Below are positions 1-5,470 of a stretch of DNA of 9,050 bases, in pieces. The notes below the pieces were generated by a model. That model saw nothing but the letters and a program-made list of their open reading frames with translations. It had not been told where the DNA came from and made no database searches. Position numbers and translations under genes: made by a program. The first letter of the stretch is position 1. Each line of letters begins with the position of its first letter. The stretch spans positions 1 to 9,050 of the forward strand of contig CABRID010000080.1 in the NCBI GenBank assembly GCA_902470895.1, given 5' to 3'. This DNA comes from an uncultured Collinsella sp. Its GTDB lineage: Bacteria > Actinomycetota > Coriobacteriia > Coriobacteriales > Coriobacteriaceae.

Positions 1-86
1 AAAGATATGGCACCGTGGGGACACATGTATGTCAATCCTGGTCTAACAGAGCCTTTTGTTTTCGTCCCGCACGTTTTGTGAAACAC

Positions 87-169
87 GGCTAACTTTTAGG
101 CAAAGTAGTAAGACATGGGCAACTTTTGCGGTAAAGTAAGCTGTGAAAAGTATCCAAAGGCTAACTAGC
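87..169 (+). promoter_or_regulatory. Array of DtxR-type half-sites in the leader of the metalloregulator gene
   Basis: Five copies of an 8-bp motif, GG(C/G/T)(T/A/C)AA(C/G)T, all in the same orientation, begin at 87, 99, 117, 130 and 159. Copies 1, 3 and 5 carry the AACT form; 2 and 4 carry the AAGT form. Two ACTTT/AAAGT dyads overlap them (92-106 and 122-137), starting 30 bp apart, and the last copy forms the palindrome GCTAACTAGC at 160-169. The array ends just before the ribosome binding site of the regulator at 191, so autoregulation is the natural reading. I could not place a convincing -35/-10 pair. The repeats are seen directly; their function as operators is inferred, supported by a related box in front of the exporter at 6611. 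Confidence 0.5.
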
Positions 170-190
170 AATCATCGCGAAAGGCGGCCC

Positions 191-580
191 ATGGCCCTAC
201 GTGAATCCGGAGAAGACTATCTCGAATCGATCTACGTTCTGTCGGAACGTCAGGGCATCGTGCGCTCGATCGACGTTGCGGAGTACCTCGGCGTAACCAA
301 GGCGAGCGTTTCCAAGGCCATGGCGACGCTGGAAAGCAACGGCTATGTCGAAATGGGCAAGCGCGACGTTCATCTGACGGAGCGTGGTCTGGAGGTCGCT
401 CGCCAAATGTGGGAGCGTCACTGCTTTTTCGTGGGGCTGCTGGAGGATGCGGGTGTTTCGGCTGAGGTCGCGTCGCAAGAGGGCTGCCACATGGAGCACT
501 GCCTAAGCGAGGAAAGCTTCGAGAAGCTGAGGGCGATGCTGGGACGGGAAGATGTGGCGGGTCCAACAACGGAAGCCTAA
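191..580 (+). CDS. DtxR/MntR-family metal-dependent transcriptional regulator, short form
   Basis: 129-residue repressor/activator that senses a divalent metal (Fe or Mn) in the cytosol and binds DNA as a dimer. An N-terminal winged helix-turn-helix (about residues 5-65, with VRSIDVAEYLGVTKASVSKA as the recognition region) is followed by a dimerisation and metal-binding helical domain. Aligned by eye to MntR/DtxR, likely ligands are D9, E12, H77, C99, E102 and H103. D9 resembles MntR Asp8, and C99 resembles DtxR Cys102. The C-terminal SH3-like domain of DtxR is absent, as in MntR-sized members. The ATG at 191 is preferred because of the purine-rich aaaggcgg upstream and because homology begins at ALRESGEDY. 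An in-frame GTG at 143 would add 16 unconserved residues. No partner gene follows on this strand; a related box upstream of the exporter at 6611 suggests a target. Confidence 0.88.
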   Translation: MALRESGEDYLESIYVLSERQGIVRSIDVAEYLGVTKASVSKAMATLESNGYVEMGKRDVHLTERGLEVARQMWERHCFFVGLLEDAGVSAEVASQEGCHMEHCLSEESFEKLRAMLGREDVAGPTTEA

Positions 581-716
581 CTGACCCACAGTGGCGCGGA
601 GTTCACGCAAAGCGCGAACCAGCGACCGGGACCAGCGGCCCTTTCGGCCAAGTCCATTTCAGCTAAGGAACCCCGCCAGCAAGCGATGCCCAAGAACCGC
701 CAGCTGTGTCAATGCA

Positions 717-791
717 GGCCGGGGCCGGGCTTGGTTTTGAAAACACTCCGCAGCGCGAGGCCCGTCTTCAAAACCAAGCCCGGCCCCGGCC
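717..791. repeat. Perfect 25-bp inverted repeat (long hairpin) downstream of the ATPase gene
   Basis: The arms at 717-741 and 767-791 are exact reverse complements over 25 bases, separated by a 25-base loop (742-766). Each arm is very GC-rich at the outside (GGCCGGGGCCGGGC) and ends in an AT-richer TTGGTTTTGAA. It starts 17 bases past the stop codon of the minus-strand ATPase, so it could end that transcript, and it also lies about 136 bases past the end of the regulator gene. No U-tract follows the stem on either strand, so it is not a classical intrinsic terminator. A dispersed intergenic hairpin (REP- or MITE-like) is an equally good reading. Confidence 0.75.
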
Positions 792-807
792 GGACAGCCC
801 ACGAACG

Positions 808-2760
808 CTACAGGTTCTTGACACCCATCGCGCGCATGGCGTTCAGGATGGCGATGATCGCCACGCCTACGTCGCCGAACACGGCAAGCCACATGTTGGC
901 GATGCCGAGCGCCGCAAGCACCAGAATCAGCAACTTAATGCCCAGCGCAAAGATGATGTTCTGCCAAACAATCGACATGGTCTTGCGCGCCACGCGGATC
1001 GCGCGGGAGATGTTGGACGGCTTGTCATCCATGAGCACGACGTCCGCCGCCTCAATTGCGGCGTCCGAGCCCATAGCGCCCATGGCGATGCCCACATCGG
1101 CGCGCGTGAGCACGGGTGCGTCGTTGATACCGTCGCCGACAAAGGCGAGCTTGCCCTTGCCGCTTTCGGCTGCCAGCAGCGCTTCAACACGCTCGACCTT
1201 GTCGCCCGGCAGCAGCTGCGCGTGGAACTCGTCGAGCCCCAGCCGCTTGGCCACCGCAGCAGCCACTTCCTCGCGGTCGCCCGTGAGCATGACGGTGCGC
1301 TTGACGCCGGCGGCGTGCAGGTCGCGGATCGTCTGCTCTGCATCGGCCTTTATGGTGTCGGCAATTACAATGTGGCCGGCATAGATGCCATCGACTAGCA
1401 CGTGGAGGATGGTGCCGACGACCTCGCAATCGGGCGCTTCGACTCCGGCCGCGGCGAGCATCTTTGCGTTGCCAACGACGACGTGCTTGCCGTCGATGGT
1501 TGCCGTCACGCCGTGGCCCGCGTCGTTGGCGGAGTTGCTAACGCGCTTGGGGTCGACCTCGCCCTGGTAGGCGACACGTACGGACTGCGCGATGGGGTGA
1601 TCGGAGAACGACTCAGCAAGGGCTGCGACTTCGAGCAACGACTGCTCGGTATAGCCGGCCTCGGGGTGTACCGCGACCACCGAGAACGTGCCGTTGGTGA
1701 GGGTGCCCGTCTTGTCAAAGACGACGGTGTCCACGTCGGCGAGCGTCTCGAGGTAGTTAGAACCCTTGATGAGAACGCCCAGCTTGGACGCGCCGCCGAT
1801 GCCGCCAAAGAAGCTGAGCGGGACGCTGATCACGAGCGCGCACGGGCAGCTGACGACCAGGAAAGTCAGGCCGCGCAGGATCCAGTCGGACCAGGCGCCG
1901 GTGACCAAGCCGCCGCCGAGCGCGAGTACCGCGGCAGCGCCGGTGACGGCGGGCGTGTAGATGCGGGCAAAGCGCGTGATGAAGTTCTCGGTGCGCGCCT
2001 TCTTTTCGCTGGCGTTTTCTACGAGCTCCAGGACGCGCGCGACGGTGGACTCGCCAAAGGGCTTGGTGGTGCGCACGTGGATGAGCCCCGTCATGTTAAT
2101 GCAGCCGCTGATGATATCGTCTCCGGTTTTGGCCGGGCGGGGGACCGACTCACCGGTAAGGGCGGCGGTGTCGAGCTGGGTTTCGCCTTCGACGATGACG
2201 CCGTCGATGGGCACGCGCTCGCCGGGCTTGACCACAATCACGGTGCCGACGGCGATGTCATCGGGGAAGACCTGTTCGAGCGTGCCGTCGGGTTGCTCGA
2301 CGTTGGCGTAGTCGGGTGCGATGTCCATCATGGCGCTGATCGATTTACGGCTTTTGCCCACGGCGTATGCCTGGAACAGCTCGCCGACCTGGTAGAACAG
2401 CATGACGGCGGCGCCTTCGGCCATGTGCGGGTCGGTATCGGGGAAGAGCACCATGGCAAACGCGCCGATGGTCGCGACTGCCATAAGGAAACTCTCGTCG
2501 AAGGCCTTGCCGCGGCGGATGTTATTGAATGCCTTTTGCAGTACGTCGTAGCCGGCAATCAAAAACGGCACGAGGAACAGCACAAAGCTGGCGTAGATGT
2601 CGCCCGGGGTGCCGAATGCGGCAGTGAGGGTGCCGAGCTCATCGAGGGCGTACACCACGGCAAAAATGCCCAGCGCTACCAGGATGCGGTTGCGCTTATG
2701 CTCGAGTGATTCTTTTTTCTTGCGCTTCTTCTTTTTCTTTTTGGGGTCGGCGGTGGCCAT
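808..2760 (-). CDS. zntA: Zn2+/Cd2+/Pb2+-exporting P1B-2-type ATPase
   Basis: 650-residue inner-membrane pump that uses ATP to export zinc-group ions. Visible motifs: TGES of the actuator domain (202-205), the transmembrane metal site CPC (305-307), the phosphorylated DKTGTLT (D349), the P1B-specific His-Pro in SDHP (388-389), TGD (493-495) and the hinge GDGINDAP (542-549). K609 in ALGIKLL and D630 in FGDVG match the Lys/Asp pair of E. coli ZntA, which points to zinc/cadmium/lead and not copper. No N-terminal HMA domain is present; it is encoded separately at 2861-3079. Instead the protein starts with a lysine-rich tail (about residues 7-16). The ATG at 2760 follows a strong GGGAGGA; an upstream in-frame start at 2829 would lie inside or before the promoter. 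Expression is probably controlled by the SmtB-type repressor through the operator at 2784-2803. Confidence 0.95.
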   Translation of the reverse strand: MATADPKKKKKKRKKKESLEHKRNRILVALGIFAVVYALDELGTLTAAFGTPGDIYASFVLFLVPFLIAGYDVLQKAFNNIRRGKAFDESFLMAVATIGAFAMVLFPDTDPHMAEGAAVMLFYQVGELFQAYAVGKSRKSISAMMDIAPDYANVEQPDGTLEQVFPDDIAVGTVIVVKPGERVPIDGVIVEGETQLDTAALTGESVPRPAKTGDDIISGCINMTGLIHVRTTKPFGESTVARVLELVENASEKKARTENFITRFARIYTPAVTGAAAVLALGGGLVTGAWSDWILRGLTFLVVSCPCALVISVPLSFFGGIGGASKLGVLIKGSNYLETLADVDTVVFDKTGTLTNGTFSVVAVHPEAGYTEQSLLEVAALAESFSDHPIAQSVRVAYQGEVDPKRVSNSANDAGHGVTATIDGKHVVVGNAKMLAAAGVEAPDCEVVGTILHVLVDGIYAGHIVIADTIKADAEQTIRDLHAAGVKRTVMLTGDREEVAAAVAKRLGLDEFHAQLLPGDKVERVEALLAAESGKGKLAFVGDGINDAPVLTRADVGIAMGAMGSDAAIEAADVVLMDDKPSNISRAIRVARKTMSIVWQNIIFALGIKLLILVLAALGIANMWLAVFGDVGVAIIAILNAMRAMGVKNL

Positions 2761-2783
2761 GACTCGTATCCTCCCATTTGAAT

Positions 2784-2829
2784 GAATGAACACGCGCTCA
2801 TATAATTTCGCGAGCAAAGGCAGCGGCAA
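2784..2829 (-). promoter_or_regulatory. Promoter and SmtB-type operator of the zinc ATPase gene
   Basis: The 20-base stretch 2784-2803 matches the operator at 3523-3542 at 17 of 20 positions, and the match continues into the following TATAATTT-like flank (reading ...GCGCTCATATAATTT on the plus strand). On the minus strand a possible -35 TTGCCG (2829-2824) and -10 ATTATA (2806-2801) are 17 bases apart; this pair is weaker than the one before the repressor gene. The operator covers the -10 and likely start point, a repression position. It means the pump can be transcribed separately from the repressor and HMA genes. A short hairpin (2841-2846 with 2853-2858) lies between the HMA stop and this promoter but has no U-run. 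Confidence 0.72.
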
Positions 2830-2860
2830 TCGCGGCCTTGCAGGTTGGCGTAAACCTGGG

Positions 2861-3079
2861 CTAGAGAATGATCTCGCAGTCCGGCTCGGCGTCGGCCGTA
2901 AACTCTACAACGCGGTTGAGCACCTCGTCGAACTCAGCATCATCAGCCTCGAGCGTCAGCTTCTGGGTCATAAAGTTGACGGACACGGATTTGACGCCCT
3001 CGAGCTTGGCCAGCTCGTCCTGAAGCTCACGCGCGCAGTTGGCGCAGTCGATCTCGTCGAGTTTAAACTGCTTTTTCAT
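2861..3079 (-). CDS. Free-standing HMA-domain metal-binding protein (zinc/cadmium type)
   Basis: 72-residue soluble protein with one ferredoxin-like heavy-metal-associated domain. The metal loop is DCANCA with C12 and C15; an aspartate just before CxxC is typical of the zinc/cadmium/lead ATPase branch, whereas copper chaperones carry MxCxxC. A third cysteine, C68, lies near the C-terminus in EPDCEII, a position also seen in clostridial zinc ATPase leader domains, and may complete the site. The start at 3079 has a good AAAGGA upstream. The gene lies 63 bases after the repressor and 100 bases before the ATPase start, all on one strand. I infer that it does the job of the N-terminal domain missing from the ATPase, either passing metal to the pump or buffering it. 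Confidence 0.9.
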   Translation of the reverse strand: MKKQFKLDEIDCANCARELQDELAKLEGVKSVSVNFMTQKLTLEADDAEFDEVLNRVVEFTADAEPDCEIIL

Positions 3080-3142
3080 GGTGGGTTCCTTTCTCTGTAT
3101 TTGCGGCTTGGGTGCAGGCCGCGCTGGTACCGTGGTTGGTCG

Positions 3143-3508
3143 CTATTCGCAGATGTGGCTCATGCCTTGGTTGAGCATGGTGTAGACGTGGTCGTCGGCG
3201 AGCGAGTAGAGGATATTGCGCCCGTCGCGCCGGAATTTAACCAGGTGCGACTGCTTGAGTGTGCGCAGCTGGTGCGACACCGCGGACTGCGAGGTTTCGG
3301 TCGCTTCGGCGATGTCTGCCACGCAGAGCTCGCGGCCCATGAGGGCATAGAGGATCTTGATGCGCGTGGTGTCGCTGAAGACCTTGAACAGGTCGGCGAG
3401 GTCGTAGAGAAGCTCCTCGTCGGGAAGGTCCTCGGGCGAGCAGGTGGTCGGGATCGCGGGTTCGGTGGCCTCGATGTCGAGTTTCGTTTCATCAACGCGG
3501 ATGCTCAT
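3143..3508 (-). CDS. ArsR/SmtB-family Zn-responsive repressor (SmtB/CzrA type)
   Basis: 121-residue winged-helix dimer that represses metal-efflux genes and lets go of DNA on binding metal. The helix-turn-helix is at about 62-90 (CVADIAEATETSQSAVSHQL). The C-terminal helix aligns without gaps to the alpha-5 zinc site of SmtB: D105, H107, H118 and E121 keep the exact spacing of SmtB Asp104, His106, His117 and Glu120, with E121 the very last residue. C62 and D65 match the SmtB alpha-3N residues Cys61 and Asp64, and C23 in the N-terminal arm could join them. The alpha-3 CxC of CadC/ArsR is missing (only ELCVAD). Zinc is therefore the likely inducer. First gene of the repressor-HMA-ATPase run; AAAGGA precedes the ATG at 3508. 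Confidence 0.93.
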   Translation of the reverse strand: MSIRVDETKLDIEATEPAIPTTCSPEDLPDEELLYDLADLFKVFSDTTRIKILYALMGRELCVADIAEATETSQSAVSHQLRTLKQSHLVKFRRDGRNILYSLADDHVYTMLNQGMSHICE

Positions 3509-3521
3509 TGCAATATCCTTT

Positions 3522-3582
3522 CATATGAACATGCGCTCATATAATTTACTTTCGATTATATGAGCGCATGTTCATATGTCAA
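3522..3582 (-). promoter_or_regulatory. Near-consensus sigma-70 promoter with two SmtB-type operators
   Basis: On the minus strand TTGACA (3582-3577), 16 bases, then TATAAT (3560-3555). Overlying it is a perfect 24-bp inverted repeat (3522-3545 and 3555-3578) around a 9-base centre. Each arm contains a SmtB/CzrA-type 12-2-12 operator, ATATGAACATGCGCTCATAT (3523-3542) and its reverse complement (3558-3577), with half-sites ATATGA/TCATAT; their centres are 35 bp apart. One operator fills the -35/-10 spacer and the other covers the region just past the start point, so a bound repressor would block polymerase. The promoter and repeats are seen directly; assignment to the adjacent repressor rests on the family's known operators. 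Confidence 0.9.
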
Positions 3583-3664
3583 TGACGTTCAGGTAATTCG
3601 TTGTACAAAATGATGGGGAATAGTGGACGAGATCCCGGACTGAGCGTTTTTTGATAGTCGATGC

Positions 3665-3919
3665 CAAGGTGGGTACCCTCGTGCCGTGCAAAAAATGGAG
3701 TATTCTGCAATTATAGGGGGTCCGCTAATTTATTGCAGGTCATATAATGCAGTTCAAGAGTTATCTTAGGGTGTTAATCCGATGAGTTCTTCCTCAAATG
3801 TTGCCTAACGCTCTCACGCAAGAGTGATTTCGCTCCACATTTGGATCCACTCGAGGGTGATAGACACCCGACCCTGCTGAATACTCGCAATTTTGCACAT
3901 CGCTAGGGTACCCACCTTG
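3665..3919. repeat. Imperfect 45-bp inverted repeat pair in a gene-free stretch
   Basis: This sits in the 346-base gap between the repressor promoter and the stop codon at 3929. The left arm (3665-3709) and the reverse complement of the right arm (3919-3875) agree at 36 of 45 positions, beginning with an exact CAAGGTGGGTACCCT. Translated in the same relative frame the arms give KVGTLVPCKKWSILQ and KVGTLAMCKIASIQQ, so the differences look like coding divergence. The left-arm frame ends in TAG soon after; the right-arm frame runs on to a TGA at 3816-3814. Between the arms are an imperfect CTGCAAT/ATTGCAG dyad, a TATAAT at 3744-3749 and a small GGGTG/CACCC hairpin (3855-3869). It may be a small mobile or dispersed element, or two converging copies of a repeated gene tail. 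I see no gene here. Confidence 0.6.
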
Positions 3920-3928
3920 TTAGCCGGT

Positions 3929-5119
3929 CTAGCTTCCGGCCCCGAAGATCCTGCCCTCGGGCGCGAGGCTGCTTGTTTGGGCAAATGATGGGCTGTCGGA
4001 TTCGACAGTCTGCATGTCATCGATTGCCAGAACTTCATTAATTGTCGGGTCATCCAGCGTGATGCCTTCGAGCGTTGCTTTTTCGAGGTCGATTCGTTGA
4101 CGCTCTTCGGAATCCTGGCGAAGCTGCTTCTGAATTTGCTTTTTCTCTTCTATAAACCTTCTGAGCACAAACTGTCTCAGGTCCTCTTGCATGATTTGAA
4201 AGTCTTTTGGCAGACGCGAGGGGCGTACGCCCTCTTTCCGCTGGATTGCTTCCATGACCCTAACAAAAGAGCTGGCATGCATAAAGGAATAACGGCTGAC
4301 GGTGATGATTCCGTACCCCATGGACGCAAGTGCATTCTTGCGCTCCTCATCGATGGCGCGGTCTTCTTCCGCGTCATGATAAAAACCGTTGTATTCAATG
4401 TCTGTGCGAGATTTCTTTAGATACGCATCCATAAAGAACTTTTTGCGTCTCGTGAGATTCTTTGCGGCAGTGGTGACCTGCACCTCGTAATCGGTCTCAA
4501 TTCCCTTAATACCAAGCCCTCCTTCGCTTTTGGGCAGCGTTAGCATCATGACAAATGCCGTTTCCATGGGAGACCGGCATCCGTCGCGTACACATTGGAT
4601 CGCCTTTCGGGCAAGGGCCAGACCGTCGCATCTGGTAATGGAATTAAAGAACTGCTTTAACCTCTCGGTCGAGGTGAGCGCGAAACGCTCGGTATAGGAG
4701 GTGGAAGAGTCGGTTCCAAGGGAATAAGCGCCGCATAGTTCAAAGTAGTACTCCACCAGTCCGCGAAAAGGAAGATAGGTGGCGGCCTGAAGTGCGCAAA
4801 GCTCAACGCCAACAATGAAGATGCCATCTTTGAGCTCTATAAAGCGTGAGTTCGAGAATCGTTTTGAAGAAACGTGGCATTGACAGTTCATTGCATAGCG
4901 CGCATTCCTGCGATCAAACACCATCACCTCGAGGGAATCATTTGCGTCGAGGGAAACATCATGTTTGGTGAGCCATTCTGCGGCTGCGTCAAGGAGCGTT
5001 CCGGTGGGACATGATCCGTAAATCGCGGCAGGGTTACAGGACTCGATGCCTTTCGCAGACACCGAATGCGCGGCCTGGTAGACCGCTTTTGCAGTGGTAT
5101 GTGACAATACGATACTCAT
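3929..5119 (-). CDS. AbiEi-like protein with a Vsr/DUF559-type nuclease fold domain
   Basis: 396-residue cytosolic protein of unknown role. The N-terminal part (LSHTTA at 5-10, CPTGTLLDAA, then ELCALQAATYLPFRGLVEYYFELCG at about 106-130) resembles AbiEi-type antitoxin-like proteins that I associate with Coriobacteriia. The middle and C-terminal part looks like the Vsr-related DUF559 endonuclease fold: SPMETAF (E186), FFMDAYL (D231), then DIEYNGFYH (E242, H248), D257 and R260, followed by SMGYGIITVS. The usual Asp of E-Y-D-G is Asn here (N244). The last ~80 residues are charged and low in complexity. The start at 5119 is chosen because homology begins at once; no clear ribosome binding site precedes it. 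No AbiEii toxin lies beside it, so it is a lone gene. Its base composition appears poorer in GC than its neighbours, which suggests transfer. Confidence 0.72.
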   Translation of the reverse strand: MSIVLSHTTAKAVYQAAHSVSAKGIESCNPAAIYGSCPTGTLLDAAAEWLTKHDVSLDANDSLEVMVFDRRNARYAMNCQCHVSSKRFSNSRFIELKDGIFIVGVELCALQAATYLPFRGLVEYYFELCGAYSLGTDSSTSYTERFALTSTERLKQFFNSITRCDGLALARKAIQCVRDGCRSPMETAFVMMLTLPKSEGGLGIKGIETDYEVQVTTAAKNLTRRKKFFMDAYLKKSRTDIEYNGFYHDAEEDRAIDEERKNALASMGYGIITVSRYSFMHASSFVRVMEAIQRKEGVRPSRLPKDFQIMQEDLRQFVLRRFIEEKKQIQKQLRQDSEERQRIDLEKATLEGITLDDPTINEVLAIDDMQTVESDSPSFAQTSSLAPEGRIFGAGS

Positions 5120-5398
5120 GGTATATATCGTGTCAGCTAATGCCGTGTTGATGGCGCTGAGTGGAAAAGCCGTTTTAGAGGTCTAACCAAATGCTGTCCA
5201 AAAGCTTGACGCAATTATGGGTTGGTATGCCATAAATAAACGTTTTCGCAGCTCGGCTATAGCATAGAAATACTCAGTTGCCGCACATTTGATAGTGATG
5301 CATCACCATCCGACAACGAATTGCGTGTCGGGAATTGGCCGAAATCGTTCGCAATGAGGGTTCAGAATTTGTGATGGCAGATCTATCTGTGGAACGTA
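5120..5398. other. Gene-free spacer with palindromes
   Basis: No credible coding region on either strand. It must hold the promoter of the minus-strand gene starting at 5119, but I could not fix a -35/-10 pair; a TATATA-like run lies just before that start. Two dyads stand out: a perfect 12-bp palindrome GTGATGCATCAC (5295-5306) and, 3 bases on, CCGACA/TGTCGG (5310-5315 and 5326-5331) around AATT. They could be protein-binding sites or remains of an inserted element. The stretch is poorer in GC than the genes to its right. Confidence 0.4.
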
Positions 5399-5438
5399 GG
5401 GCGGCCCCGCTGCGGGGTTTCCCGCTGCGAGGCCGCCC
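5399..5438. terminator. Branched GC-rich hairpin, probable terminator of the exonuclease gene
   Basis: The outer arms GGGCGGCC (5399-5406) and GGCCGCCC (5431-5438) pair perfectly; inside, GCGGG (5412-5416) pairs with CCCGC (5421-5425). The internal CCCGCTGCGGGG/CCCGCTGCGAGG is also a near-direct repeat (5406-5417 and 5421-5432). It lies about 33 bases past the minus-strand stop codon at 5471. No clear U-run follows, so termination efficiency is uncertain. CGTAG (5394-5398) and CTACG (5444-5448) flank the hairpin and could extend it. Confidence 0.5.
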
Positions 5439-5470
5439 GTGATCTACGCCGGAGTTTGTCGTAGACGTTT

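Noticed and set aside
1..81. A frame ending in TGA at 79-81 that could be the tail of an upstream gene
   Set aside because: Only 26 codons are visible, two other frames are also open for a while, and no homology is recognisable. It may be a real end, but the window does not show it.
143..190. GTG at 143 as the start of the DtxR-type gene
   Set aside because: It adds 16 residues with no family similarity and would translate through the half-site array; the ATG at 191 has a better ribosome binding site.
581..716. A terminator for the DtxR-type gene (hairpin near 601-619)
   Set aside because: The stem has a mismatch and no U-run; nothing else convincing is visible in this short gap.
1402..2709. 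Long plus-strand open frame opposite the ATPase
   Set aside because: It mirrors the GC-biased ATPase codons and has no recognisable domain, whereas the minus strand carries every P-type ATPase motif.
2761..2829. Longer N-terminus of the ATPase from an ATG at 2829
   Set aside because: These codons cover the operator and -10 element, and a strong ribosome binding site serves the ATG at 2760.
3814..4053. 79-codon minus-strand frame overlapping the end of the AbiEi-like gene
   Set aside because: Its first half is the other gene read in a different frame. Only the downstream peptide that matches the left repeat arm is of interest, and that is reported as a repeat.
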